Under the pieces are notes generated by a model, which was not told the DNA's origin, ran no database searches, and saw nothing but the letters and a program-made list of their open reading frames with translations. This document shows positions 1 to 8,163 of a DNA stretch of 64,000 nt, in pieces. The translations under genes and the position numbers were made by a program. This stretch comes from Sphingomonas mucosissima (lineage in GTDB: Bacteria > Pseudomonadota > Alphaproteobacteria > Sphingomonadales > Sphingomonadaceae): the NCBI RefSeq assembly GCF_002197665.1, contig NZ_NBBJ01000001.1:558001-622000 (forward strand), read 5' to 3'. Position 1 is the stretch's first letter. Each line of letters opens with the position of its first letter.

Positions 1-294
1 ATCGATAAGTTGTTCGCGAACGTAATCGTTCATCTCGGCGAACACGTCGCCGTCGAGCAGATCATTCAGCGCGGCGGCAAGTGGCGCGCGCTGATCCTCC
101 GGGGTGAGCTCGAACAGGTCAGCGATGTCGGCAGGGTGGAGCGGTTCGACCAGGCGCTTGGCCTGTTCAGTCTCGCCCGAGTCGACTGCCTCGAGCACTG
201 CATTGACGAATTCGGGTTTCAGCCGGTCATCGTCGTCCAGCTGGCGTTCGCCCTCGTCGACGCGATCATCGCCGCGGAGTTCGGTATCGCTCAT
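1..294 (-). CDS. mgtE: Magnesium transporter MgtE, N-terminal part (cut by window edge)
   Basis: The reverse strand reads 98 codons from an ATG at 294 to the window edge without a stop. The peptide starts MSDTELRGDD and carries LHPADIADLFEL, PEDQRAPLAAAL and DVFAEMNDYVREQ, the pattern of the MgtE cytosolic N-domain, which senses Mg2+ ahead of the CBS pair and the membrane pore. CBS and pore domains lie outside the window, so the call rests on the N-domain alone. The first ~25 residues are acidic and variable, as is usual in this family. No other gene is visible on its 5' side before the cyclophilin at 432, which is transcribed divergently. Confidence 0.8.
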   Translation of the reverse strand, partial: MSDTELRGDDRVDEGERQLDDDDRLKPEFVNAVLEAVDSGETEQAKRLVEPLHPADIADLFELTPEDQRAPLAAALNDLLDGDVFAEMNDYVREQLID

Positions 295-431
295 CACCCG
301 CCTCCCAATCGGCTGCCTGCTAAGTGTCGCGCCTCTAGCGGCACAGTTTGGCGGTGCCAACCACGGCGATTTGCGTTGATGCCGGGGCGCGGGTAGGGCG
401 CCGCATTCCCGATGACCGGAAGGAGCCTAGC

Positions 432-887
432 ATGGCCGATACCTTTAGCACGCTGGTAATGACGCTGGACGGCGGCGACGTCACGATCAAGCTGCGCCCT
501 GATCTGGCGCCCGAGCACGTCAAGCGCATCGCCGAACTCTCCAACGAGGGTTTTTACGACGGCGTCGTTTTTCACCGCGTAATCCCCGGCTTCATGGCGC
601 AGGGGGGCGACCCGACCGGCACCGGCATGCACGGATCGGACAAGCCGAACCTGAAGCAGGAGTTTTCCAAGGAGCCGCACGTGCGCGGCGTCTGCTCGAT
701 GGCGCGGACCAACGATCCGAACAGCGCCAATTCGCAGTTCTTCATCTGCTTTGACGATGCACGCTTTCTTGACGGCCAGTATACCGTCTGGGGCGTAGTC
801 ACTGAAGGCATGGAGCTGATCGACGCGCTGCCCAAGGGCGAGCCGCCGCGCGAGCCGGGCAAGATCGTCAAGATGCGCGCCTCCTAA
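432..887 (+). CDS. ppiB: Peptidylprolyl cis-trans isomerase, cyclophilin type
   Basis: A 151-residue single-domain cyclophilin that isomerises prolyl bonds during folding; no signal peptide, so cytosolic. Seen: FHRVIPGFMAQGGD (residues 47-60, with the catalytic Arg of FHR), NSANSQFFIC (97-106) and the closing region around W and G of the family. The open frame extends upstream to 348, but the ATG at 432 has a strong GGAAGGAG box just ahead and gives the usual family length. A long palindrome follows the stop (902-936). The symbol is by similarity to PpiB; several cyclophilin paralogues may exist in the genome. Confidence 0.92.
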   Translation: MADTFSTLVMTLDGGDVTIKLRPDLAPEHVKRIAELSNEGFYDGVVFHRVIPGFMAQGGDPTGTGMHGSDKPNLKQEFSKEPHVRGVCSMARTNDPNSANSQFFICFDDARFLDGQYTVWGVVTEGMELIDALPKGEPPREPGKIVKMRAS

Positions 888-901
888 GCGATCGTAGCCA
901 G

Positions 902-936
902 CCGTTTGCGGGATATCGCGGATATCTCGCAAACGG
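902..936. repeat. 35-bp imperfect palindrome between convergent genes
   Basis: Arms CCGTTTGCGGGATATC (902-917) and GATATCTCGCAAACGG (921-936) pair with one mismatch around a 3-base loop. It lies between the cyclophilin stop (887) and the stop of the leftward LysR gene (1000). There is no T-run on either side, so it could be a Rho-independent-like bidirectional end signal, an mRNA-stabilising hairpin or a protein-binding palindrome. Only the symmetry is seen directly. Confidence 0.6.
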
Positions 937-999
937 GGGCGATCGCTCGGGGTGCCGCTGCCAGCAGGCACGTTTCTGCCGCGGCGCGTAGCCGAGGTC

Positions 1000-1890
1000 T
1001 CAGGATTTTTCCGACCCCAGCGTGCCGATCAGCCAATCCTTGAAAATACGCACTTGCTTCATCTGCAGCGCGCGCGGGCGGCAGACGAACCAGTAACTGT
1101 ACGGGCTTTCCACCTCGATATCGAACAGCCGGACGAGACGTGGGTCGGCTGCGTCCTGAAAGTGGCTTTCGTGCATGAAGGCGACGCCGAGCCCTTGTGC
1201 AGCGGCCTCAAGCATCAGGGCGCCGGAATCGAAATGATCAATCGCGAGCGGCTCGATATCGTGGAGGCCGGCAGCCGTACGCCAGGCGACGAACGTGTCG
1301 GGCATCTCGCGATGAACCAGTGCGGTGAGCGTTGTCAGTTGTTCCGGACGAACAATCGGGTCGGGTCGCTCCACCAATGATCGTGCGCCGATGACGTACA
1401 CCCGGTTTCGATCAAGCCGGTGCGCGTAAAGGGTCGGATCGATGTCCCGCGCGAGCGCGATCACCGCATCCAAACCCTCCCCCAGGCGCGCGACACCGTG
1501 CGCGCCCGTGTCGATGTCGAGATGCAATTCGGGGTGGGCGCCCCGCAACTCCGCCAGCCGAGGAAAGAGCCGCTGGGAAGCAAAAAGCGGCAGCACACCC
1601 AGCCGCAGGCGAAGAACCTCTACGGCGCTGGTCATGGACTCGACAACGTCAGATAGCTGGTCGAGGAGCGGCGCCATCTGCGTCAGGAGACGGTCGCCGT
1701 CACCGTTGATCACCATCGCCTGGTGTCGTCGATCGAACAACGGCCGGCCGAGGAACCGTTCCAATGTTTGTAATCTGCGGCTCAGCGCGGGGGCTGACAG
1801 GGCGAGCTCCTCCGCTGCCGCCTTTACCGATCCGAGCCGTGCCACGGCTACAAACGCCTCAATCGCGGTAAGCGGCGGCAATCGGCGCAT
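1000..1890 (-). CDS. LysR family transcriptional regulator
   Basis: A 296-residue LTTR. The winged-helix N-domain covers about residues 1-60 (RLPPLTAIEAFVAVARLGS, then AAAEELALSAPALSRRLQTL), followed by a periplasmic-binding-like effector domain with LRLGVLPLFASQRLFPRLAEL and the late motif AAAQGLGVAFMHES. The frame is open up to 2040, but the ATG at 1890 starts the conserved MRRLPPL segment, as in GcvA-like members. LTTRs often face their target gene; here the upstream neighbour is a candidate sRNA unit and then the CDC48 gene, so the target cannot be inferred. Effector unknown. Confidence 0.88.
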   Translation of the reverse strand: MRRLPPLTAIEAFVAVARLGSVKAAAEELALSAPALSRRLQTLERFLGRPLFDRRHQAMVINGDGDRLLTQMAPLLDQLSDVVESMTSAVEVLRLRLGVLPLFASQRLFPRLAELRGAHPELHLDIDTGAHGVARLGEGLDAVIALARDIDPTLYAHRLDRNRVYVIGARSLVERPDPIVRPEQLTTLTALVHREMPDTFVAWRTAAGLHDIEPLAIDHFDSGALMLEAAAQGLGVAFMHESHFQDAADPRLVRLFDIEVESPYSYWFVCRPRALQMKQVRIFKDWLIGTLGSEKS

Positions 1891-2009
1891 GGGAGTGACT
1901 ATCCTGCTCAGCGGCCGCAAACGGCAACTCCGTACGGCAATCAAAGTACCAAACGTTTGCACATTCTGCAATCGCGGCTGTGTTGTTCGCACTTGCACAA
2001 TGGTCGGGT

Positions 2010-2089
2010 CTGGCCCAAAAACGAGGTGCCTTTCAGGCATCCTCTCCTAAAAACTTTCATGGGCCGGCCTTCGGGTCGGCCCTTTTTTT
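2010..2089 (+). ncRNA. Candidate trans-acting small RNA
   Basis: A non-coding stretch between the divergent LysR gene and the CDC48 gene has the layout of an alphaproteobacterial sRNA. Hairpin 1 (2023-2044; GAGGTGCCT, loop TTC, AGGCATCCTC with one bulge) is followed by a short single-stranded C/U/A-rich linker containing CTCTCCTAAAAAC, and then a strong UUCG-capped terminator with a seven-T tail (2061-2087). No ORF with a ribosome site fits this span. The linker's CCU-rich stretch could pair with Shine-Dalgarno sequences. The 5' end and promoter are not resolved. It could instead be a decayed leader. Confidence 0.45.
2061..2089 (+). terminator. Rho-independent terminator with UUCG loop
   Basis: GGGCCGGCC, loop TTCG, GGTCGGCCC (one G-U pair), then seven T residues. 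It is rightward and has no coding gene directly upstream, which is the main argument for the candidate sRNA at 2010-2089. Confidence 0.85.
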
Positions 2090-2303
2090 ATGCCGTTGCC
2101 CAGGCCTGCTTCCATAAGCACAGCGCTCCGTAAGCAAGGCGGGCTGGGGATTGATTTAGGAGGAACCTCACACGTCGTCCGCTGGCTGCCATCCGGCATT
2201 ACGACCTTCCCCCTTTTCCACCGACACTGAGTGGGCCCCGCGCCACTCCAAAAGCGTTCGTGCGTATCTATCTTAGCGGACTTGGATACCGAAGGAGAAG
2301 CGC

Positions 2304-4595
2304 GTGGCCGATAGCGATACACCGGCGACCAAATTGCAGGTTGCCAACGCAAGGCCCGAAGATAGCGGGCGCGGCATTGCGCATTTGCCGCGGGCGTTCA
2401 TGGCATCGCTTGGCCTGACCGAAGGCGACGTGATCGAGATCGTCGGCAAGAAGGCGACGCCGGCGCGGGCGGTCGGCCCGTACCAGGAGGACGAGGGGCT
2501 GGCGCTGGTACGCATCGACGGCCTGCAGCGTGCCAACGCGGGCGTTGGATCGGGCGATTTCGTTGAGGTACGTCGCGCCGAATCGAAGCCAGCGACGCGC
2601 GTCGTGTTCGCACCGGCGGCGCAGAATTTGCGGCTGCAGGGATCGACGGTGGCGCTGAAGCGCACCTTCATTGGCCGTCCATTGGCGCAGGGCGATGTGG
2701 TGGCGACGGCGGGGCACCAGCGGGTGGCGAACATGCCGCCTGGAATGCAGCAGTTCGTCAATGCGCCGGCCTATGCGCTGCAGGAGATCCGCCTGGTTGT
2801 CGTGTCCGCGGCGCCCAAGGGCATTGTCCACATCGACGAGAATACTGAAGTCGAGCTTCGGCCCGAATATGAGGAGCCGAACGAGGCGCGGCGCGCCGAC
2901 GTGACGTACGACGACATCGGCGGCATGGCGGCGACGATCGACCAGCTGCGTGAGATGGTCGAGCTGCCGCTGCGCTATCCCGAGCTGTTCCAGCGGCTGG
3001 GCGTCGACCCGCCCAAGGGCGTGCTGCTGCACGGTCCGCCCGGCACCGGCAAGACGCGGCTGGCACGCGCCGTCGCCAATGAGAGCGACGCGCAATTTTT
3101 CTTGATCAACGGCCCGGAGATCATGGGCTCCGCGTACGGCGAGAGCGAGGGCCGGCTGCGGCAGGTGTTCGAGGAAGCGTCGAAATCCGCGCCCTCGATC
3201 GTGTTCATCGACGAGATCGACTCGATCGCACCCAAGCGCGGGCAGGTCTCCGGCGAGGCGGAAAAGCGGCTGGTGGCACAGTTGCTGACGCTTATGGACG
3301 GGCTGGAGGCGCGCGCGAACCTGGTCATCATCGCGGCCACCAACCGCCCCGAGGCGATCGACGAGGCGCTGCGACGCCCAGGACGATTCGACCGCGAGAT
3401 CGTGGTCGGCGTTCCGGACGAGCGCGGGCGGCGCGAGATCATGGGCATCCATACGCGCGGCATGCCATTGGGCGATCGTGTGGACCTTGATGAGCTGGCT
3501 CGGACCACCTTCGGCTTTGTCGGTGCTGACCTCGCCGCGCTGACCCGTGAGGCGGCGATCGAGGCGGTGCGGCGGATCATGCCACGGCTGAACCTGGAGG
3601 AGCGGACGATCCCGCCTGAGGTGCTCGATACGCTAGCGGTGACCCGCGAGGACTTCATGGAGGCGCTGAAGCGCGTCCAACCGAGCGCCATGCGCGAGGT
3701 GATGGTGCAGGCGCCAACGGTCCGCTGGGACGACGTCGGCGGGCTGGACGACGCGCAGATGCGGCTGAAAGAGGGCGTCGAGCTGCCGCTGAAGGACCCG
3801 GACGCCTTCCGACGGTTGGGCATCCGGCCCGCGAAGGGCTTTTTGCTGTACGGGCCGCCGGGCACGGGCAAGACGCTACTGGCCAAGGCGGTGGCACGTG
3901 AGGCGGAGGCGAATTTCATCGCGACCAAGTCGAGCGACCTGCTCAGCAAATGGTACGGCGAGAGCGAGCAGCAGATTGCGCGGCTGTTTGCCCGCGCGCG
4001 GCAGGTAGCGCCGACCGTGATCTTCATCGACGAGCTCGACAGCCTGGTGCCGGCGCGTGGCGGAGGGCTGGGCGAGCCGCAAGTAACCGAGCGGGTGGTC
4101 AACACCATCCTTGCCGAAATGGACGGGCTGGAGGAATTGCAGTCCGTGGTGGTGATCGGGGCAACCAATCGGCCAAACCTTATCGATCCGGCGCTACTGC
4201 GGCCGGGCCGGTTCGACGAGCTGATCTACGTCGGTGTGCCGGATGAGGCCGGGCGGCGGCGTATTCTGGGGATCCAAACCGCGAAGATGCCGCTCGGCGA
4301 AGATGTCGATCTGGATCTGGTGGCGCGGCGAACCGAGCGGTTTACCGGCGCCGATCTCGGCGATGTGGTGCGGCGTGCCGGCTTGATCGCGCTGCGTCGA
4401 TCGCTGACGGCGCGTGAAGTTTCGATGGCTCACTTTGAAGCTGCGCTGGAGGAATCGCGCGCAAGCGTGACGGACGAGATGGAGCGCGATTACCAGCAGA
4501 TCGCCGCAAAGCTGAAGCAGGATGCCGCATCGATCCAGCCGATCGGCTTCATCTCGCCGGGGCAACTGACGCCCCGCAGCGAGCGGAAGGGGTGA
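2304..4595 (+). CDS. CDC48/VCP-type double AAA ATPase
   Basis: A 763-residue bacterial relative of Cdc48/p97/VAT, a hexameric unfoldase. An N-domain of about 190 residues (double-psi barrel plus a second subdomain) precedes D1, with Walker A GPPGTGKT at 244-251 and Walker B FIDE at 301-304. D2 has Walker A at 517-524 and Walker B FIDE at 574-577. Both ATPase rings keep the RRPGRFDRE/LRPGRFDEL arginine-finger segment, and D2 has SKWYGESE at the pore. Start GTG at 2304 with GAAGGAG just ahead. A hairpin terminator follows at 4601. Eukaryotic and archaeal members extract ubiquitinated or damaged proteins; the bacterial substrate is unknown and no partner gene is adjacent. Confidence 0.93.
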   Translation: MADSDTPATKLQVANARPEDSGRGIAHLPRAFMASLGLTEGDVIEIVGKKATPARAVGPYQEDEGLALVRIDGLQRANAGVGSGDFVEVRRAESKPATRVVFAPAAQNLRLQGSTVALKRTFIGRPLAQGDVVATAGHQRVANMPPGMQQFVNAPAYALQEIRLVVVSAAPKGIVHIDENTEVELRPEYEEPNEARRADVTYDDIGGMAATIDQLREMVELPLRYPELFQRLGVDPPKGVLLHGPPGTGKTRLARAVANESDAQFFLINGPEIMGSAYGESEGRLRQVFEEASKSAPSIVFIDEIDSIAPKRGQVSGEAEKRLVAQLLTLMDGLEARANLVIIAATNRPEAIDEALRRPGRFDREIVVGVPDERGRREIMGIHTRGMPLGDRVDLDELARTTFGFVGADLAALTREAAIEAVRRIMPRLNLEERTIPPEVLDTLAVTREDFMEALKRVQPSAMREVMVQAPTVRWDDVGGLDDAQMRLKEGVELPLKDPDAFRRLGIRPAKGFLLYGPPGTGKTLLAKAVAREAEANFIATKSSDLLSKWYGESEQQIARLFARARQVAPTVIFIDELDSLVPARGGGLGEPQVTERVVNTILAEMDGLEELQSVVVIGATNRPNLIDPALLRPGRFDELIYVGVPDEAGRRRILGIQTAKMPLGEDVDLDLVARRTERFTGADLGDVVRRAGLIALRRSLTAREVSMAHFEAALEESRASVTDEMERDYQQIAAKLKQDAASIQPIGFISPGQLTPRSERKG

Positions 4596-4600
4596 CATAC

Positions 4601-4625
4601 GGGGAGGGCGCAGGCCCTCCCCTTT
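4601..4625. terminator. Hairpin terminator after the CDC48 gene
   Basis: GGGGAGGGC, loop GCAG, GCCCTCCCC, then CTTTACC; the T-run is short. It sits between the CDC48 stop and the convergent rlmN stop, so it may serve both strands. Confidence 0.65.
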
Positions 4626-4668
4626 ACCAACGTGCGGTCAGCGGGAGCTGCCGGCTTATCATGTTTGT

Positions 4669-5886
4669 TTAGCCGAGCGCTGCCAGCTTCGCTTCCGCCT
4701 CGCGGTCCATCTCGGCGCGGCTCTTGCGCTCGGCAGCGGTCTTCAGCTGGCCACAGGCAGCGTCGATGTCGCGGCCGCGTGGCGTGCGCACCGGTGCCGA
4801 GATCCCGCCCTCGAAGATGATATTCGAGAAGGCGCGGATCCGGTCCGGCGTGGAGCATTCGTACGCCGTGCCCGGCCACGGGTTGAAGGGAATGAGGTTC
4901 ACCTTCGCCGGCAAGCGATAGTGCCGGAGAAGCCGGACCAGCTCTCGCGCATCCTCGTCCGAGTCGTTCTTGTCCTTGAGCATCACATATTCGAATGTGA
5001 TGCGGCGCGCGTTGTTGGCACCGGGATAGTCGGCGCAGGCCTGAAGCAGCTCTTCGATGCCGTATTTGCGGTTGAGCGGTACGATCTCGTCCCGCACTTC
5101 CTTGGTCACCGCATGCAGCGACACCGCAAGATTGACGCCGATCTCCTGACCCGCGCGCTCCATCATCGGCACAACGCCGGAGGTGGAGAGCGTGATCCGG
5201 CGCTTGGAGAGGGCAAGCCCGTCGCCATCCATCACGACGGAGAGGGCGTCACGAACATTGTCGAAATTGTAGAGCGGCTCGCCCATGCCCATCATCACGA
5301 TGTTGGTGAGCATGCGGCCTTCCGGCTGGCTCGGCCATTCGCCAAGCCCGTCGCGCGCCAGCATGACCTGGCCGACGATCTCGCCGGCGGTCAGGTTGCG
5401 CACCAAGCGCATCGTGCCCGTGTGGCAGAACGTGCAATTGAGCGTGCAGCCGACCTGGCTCGAGACGCACAAGGTGCCTCGATCCGCATCGGGAATGAAG
5501 ACCATCTCGAAATCCTGGCCGTCATCCGACCGCAGCAGCCACTTGCGTGTGCCGTCAGAAGAGACTTGCGCTTCAACCACTTGCGGGCGGCCGATCACGA
5601 ACCGCTCGGTCAGCCAGGGATGCTGGGCCTTGGCGATGTCGGTCATCACCGAGAAGTCGGTAGCGCCGCGATTGTAGATCCAGTGCCAGATCTGCTTGGC
5701 GCGCAGCTTCGCCTGCTTGGGCTCGAGGCCGGCGGCGGCGAGCGCCTCGCGCAATTCGGCCTTGGACAGGCCGACCAGGTCGACGCGGCCGTCTTCGCGA
5801 GGCGTTATTGCGCGAGCCACGGGCACGGGATCGATGTGCCCGGGGATGGGCATGGGAGCGGCCGACACTGTCTGCATGCGTCCCAT
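4669..5886 (-). CDS. rlmN: Dual-specificity RNA methyltransferase RlmN
   Basis: A 405-residue radical SAM enzyme that methylates C2 of A2503 in 23S rRNA and A37 in some tRNAs. The 4Fe-4S motif CTLNCTFC has C147, C151 and C154. [12 protein letters not shown] and the [10 protein letters not shown] segment form the N-terminal RNA-binding part; [19 protein letters not shown] and NLAVSLHA are SAM-pocket segments. The catalytic-cysteine region reads DIDAACGQL near the end. ATG 5886 is used here; the Met codons at positions 4 and 12 are alternatives, as the first ~30 residues are not conserved. Monocistronic by spacing. Confidence 0.96.
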   Translation of the reverse strand: MGRMQTVSAAPMPIPGHIDPVPVARAITPREDGRVDLVGLSKAELREALAAAGLEPKQAKLRAKQIWHWIYNRGATDFSVMTDIAKAQHPWLTERFVIGRPQVVEAQVSSDGTRKWLLRSDDGQDFEMVFIPDADRGTLCVSSQVGCTLNCTFCHTGTMRLVRNLTAGEIVGQVMLARDGLGEWPSQPEGRMLTNIVMMGMGEPLYNFDNVRDALSVVMDGDGLALSKRRITLSTSGVVPMMERAGQEIGVNLAVSLHAVTKEVRDEIVPLNRKYGIEELLQACADYPGANNARRITFEYVMLKDKNDSDEDARELVRLLRHYRLPAKVNLIPFNPWPGTAYECSTPDRIRAFSNIIFEGGISAPVRTPRGRDIDAACGQLKTAAERKSRAEMDREAEAKLAALG

Positions 5887-5966
5887 ATAGCGGAAAACCG
5901 CGGCCTTTTCCAGCGGCGGTGTGGCCTGGTGCTGGAGAAGATCGGCCTGGTTCCGGCCGTATCCGC

Positions 5967-6428
5967 TCAGCGCGCGGCCAAACAGGCCAAAGTGGCTGCG
6001 TCGATCGCGGTCGCGGCGCCGGTCAGCGCGTAGCTATCCGCGAACGGGCGCCCGCGCAGGCTGACTGCCGAGATGCTCATGCTCCGTCCGCCGCGCATGG
6101 CGGAAACGATTGCGCGATCGGTGGCGGCATCGGGCGACCACACGGCGCGGTCTTTACCCGACAGCGAGAAGCGCCGCTCGCCGATCGCCAACGTCACCGG
6201 TGCGGCCTGCGCCCGCGGCTGCGAGAGGCGGATGTAAATCGCCGCTCGGCCGCTGCGACCGAACCGCGTGGCGACGCTGGCAAATGCCCCCGTCCGTGAG
6301 CGCACGGGGGCACTGATGGCGTAACAGCGGGGTGGCTCACCCTGGCGGAAGGCACCCCAGGCGCCGTAGATCCCGACCGGCTCGCGATCCCCGGCGAGCA
6401 GCGCCGCCAGCGCCCACAGTATCAACAA
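5967..6428 (-). CDS. Putative secreted protein of unknown function
   Basis: The longest frame starts inside the phosphatase gene at 6482, but that part looks like overlap. Two consecutive TTG codons (6428 and 6425) stand just after the phosphatase stop, and translation from there begins [13 protein letters not shown], a good signal-peptide core. The mature part has [19 protein letters not shown] and [13 protein letters not shown], resembling the invasion-associated-locus-B-like secreted proteins of sphingomonads, though I cannot prove homology by eye. It is probably cotranscribed with the phosphatase (gap of about 4 bases). The TTG start is inference. Confidence 0.6.
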   Translation of the reverse strand: MLILWALAALLAGDREPVGIYGAWGAFRQGEPPRCYAISAPVRSRTGAFASVATRFGRSGRAAIYIRLSQPRAQAAPVTLAIGERRFSLSGKDRAVWSPDAATDRAIVSAMRGGRSMSISAVSLRGRPFADSYALTGAATAIDAATLACLAAR

Positions 6429-6432
6429 CGGA

Positions 6433-7074
6433 TCAGGCCGGGGCGTAGCCGGCGCCGAGGTGCACCACCGTCTCGCGCCCACGCTCGATCATGGTCACGG
6501 TGCCTTGCGGATGGCCGGGCAGAACCGGGGCGCCGCACGGGTCCATGGGCGCGCCTGTCATCACCCCGCGCATCACCCGGCTGGAGATGCCGTGCATGAT
6601 CACCAGGCGGTCGCCGTCATCGTTGCTGGTATCGTCCAGCCAGCTGGAAACGCGCGCAGCGATCGCCTCATAGCGTTCGCCATCGGGGGCGCAGCGTAGA
6701 AGGCCGCGTTCGTCCACTACGGGACCGAACTCACCGATCACGTCGGCATAATAGCGACCGCCCCAAGCGCCCATGCCGATCTCGGTCAGGCGATTGTCGT
6801 GGTGCGCCTCGTGCCAGTCGAGCTCAAGGTGTTCGGCGATGATCGCCAGCGTCTGCAAGGCACGGCCGGTTGCCGACGCGTACATCGTCAGTTTGGGTCG
6901 GGGACCGAGAAAATCGCGCAGCGCCCGGCCCATTTCCTCGGCCTGGGCGAAGCCGGCCCGGGTAAGCGGCGTGTGCGGTGCATCGCCTTGCAATCGGCGC
7001 GCAGCGTTGAAGACGGTTTCGCCATGCCGGGCGACGAAATCGCGACCGCGGCGCTCGAGAGGATTCATCGTCAT
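6433..7074 (-). CDS. Histidine phosphatase family protein
   Basis: A phosphoglycerate-mutase-like fold of about 213 residues. It has the RHG catalytic motif (VARHGETVFNAARRLQG), the acidic catalytic residue in NRLTEIGMGAWGG and the second histidine in VIMHGISSRVMRG. The usual first strand starts later than the first codon of the frame (7170); ATG 7074 (or 7068) gives a start about a dozen residues before the RHG motif. The substrate may be a phosphosugar or phosphopeptide and cannot be told from sequence. It leads the two-gene unit with the secreted protein downstream. Confidence 0.88.
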   Translation of the reverse strand: MTMNPLERRGRDFVARHGETVFNAARRLQGDAPHTPLTRAGFAQAEEMGRALRDFLGPRPKLTMYASATGRALQTLAIIAEHLELDWHEAHHDNRLTEIGMGAWGGRYYADVIGEFGPVVDERGLLRCAPDGERYEAIAARVSSWLDDTSNDDGDRLVIMHGISSRVMRGVMTGAPMDPCGAPVLPGHPQGTVTMIERGRETVVHLGAGYAPA

Positions 7075-7389
7075 CGCTGCGTCATTGGGCGCGGCGAAGG
7101 CGAAAGCAACGGCTTTCGACGTGTAATTTCCCCGTCGTGCTGCAGACGGCGCGCAAGCAAACGGAAACACAGCCTTTCGGTGCGTGCAGCTTGCGAGAAA
7201 TCCAGCGTCGATATCGGGCGTGCGGTGGCGCCCGCGCGAGGGGAACGGGCCGAGCGATGTTCAAGCCCTGTTGCGCAAAAACAACGGAAATCCTTGTTTA
7301 TCTGAGGTTCATGCAACGACCCGGCGCATCGCCCATTTGCGTTCTACCCGCTGACGATGTCGGCGGAAAAAAGTAGATGGAGTTTGTTT
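7075..7389. other. Intergenic region between divergent genes
   Basis: This spacer of about 315 bp holds the promoters of the leftward phosphatase and the rightward outer-membrane protein. Only short overlapping frames without ribosome sites are present. A Shine-Dalgarno GGAG lies at 7379-7382. No convincing -35/-10 pair or hairpin stands out. Confidence 0.5.
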
Positions 7390-8043
7390 ATGCGTAAGCT
7401 CATCCTGGCGACGCTTGCCGCCACCACTGCCGCCGTTGCTGTTCCGGCCACTGCGCAGGACGCTGGCCCCTTCACCGGCCCGCGTGCCGGCGTGATCCTC
7501 GGCTATGACGCGCTGCGCCCCGGCGACACCCAGGACTCGATGATCCGCGGTGATCAGGGCAGCGATGGTTTCCTGTACGGTGGCGACATCGGCTATGACG
7601 TGGCGTTCAATAACCTGGTTGTCGGCGCGGAAGCCGAGATCACGGGTTCGACCGGCAAGGTTACCAACGATCCGCGTGACCCCAACGATTTCGGTTTCGG
7701 CCGCGTGAAGGCGGGCCGTGACCTGTATGTCGGCGGTCGCATCGGTTTCATCGCCGCACCGACGACGCTGATCTATGGTAAGGTTGGCTACACCAACGCC
7801 CGCCTCGACCTGACCCGTGACGACGCCACGACGGTGACTGGTCGCAACTTCAACCTTGACGGCTTCCGCGTGGGCGCCGGTGTGGAGCAGTCGCTGACGC
7901 CGAACACCTATGCGAAGCTCGAGTATCGCTATTCCAACTACAGCGATGCCAAGCTGAAGTACCCGAACGGCGCCAGCACCGGCACGTTCGGCGTCGACAC
8001 CGATCGTCACCAGGTTGCAGCGGGCGTCGGCTTCCGCTTCTAA
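7390..8043 (+). CDS. Outer membrane beta-barrel protein (OmpA/opacity-like)
   Basis: 217 residues with a clear Sec signal peptide (MRKLILATLAATTAAVAVPA, cleavage after ATAQ). The remainder alternates strands and turns typical of an eight-stranded barrel: GPRAGVILGYD, DIGYDVAFNNLVVGAEAEI, DLYVGGRIGFI, LIYGKVGYTNA, YAKLEYRYSNY. The last strand ends GVGFRF, the C-terminal Phe recognised by the Bam complex. ATG 7390 is chosen over the upstream frame start because it follows GGAG and begins the signal peptide. It is a monocistronic gene with its own terminator; a surface structural role is likely. Confidence 0.9.
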   Translation: MRKLILATLAATTAAVAVPATAQDAGPFTGPRAGVILGYDALRPGDTQDSMIRGDQGSDGFLYGGDIGYDVAFNNLVVGAEAEITGSTGKVTNDPRDPNDFGFGRVKAGRDLYVGGRIGFIAAPTTLIYGKVGYTNARLDLTRDDATTVTGRNFNLDGFRVGAGVEQSLTPNTYAKLEYRYSNYSDAKLKYPNGASTGTFGVDTDRHQVAAGVGFRF

Positions 8044-8073
8044 GCGGTTCAACGCACTATCTGGCGAAAAGGA

Positions 8074-8107
8074 GGGTCGGGGCGCTTGCTCCGGCCCTTT
8101 CTGTTTG
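8074..8107 (+). terminator. Rho-independent terminator after the barrel-protein gene
   Basis: GGGTCGGGGC, loop GCTT, GCTCCGGCCC (G-U pairs allowed), then TTTCTGTTT. It lies 30 bp after the outer-membrane protein stop. Confidence 0.75.
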
Positions 8108-8163
8108 GCTAGGAAACGGGCGAGTTGCCCCTGGTCGAATCCTGCGGGCCGGGGGATGAAGTG

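Noticed and set aside
2268..3452. 394-codon reverse frame across the CDC48 gene
   Set aside because: It overlaps conserved AAA motifs on the other strand and has no protein family features.
4921..6033. 370-codon forward frame across rlmN
   Set aside because: Antisense of the radical SAM enzyme; rich in His and Arg, without a ribosome site.
7071..7316. Reverse 81-codon frame upstream of the histidine phosphatase
   Set aside because: It would place coding sequence through the promoter region and has Arg-rich shadow composition.
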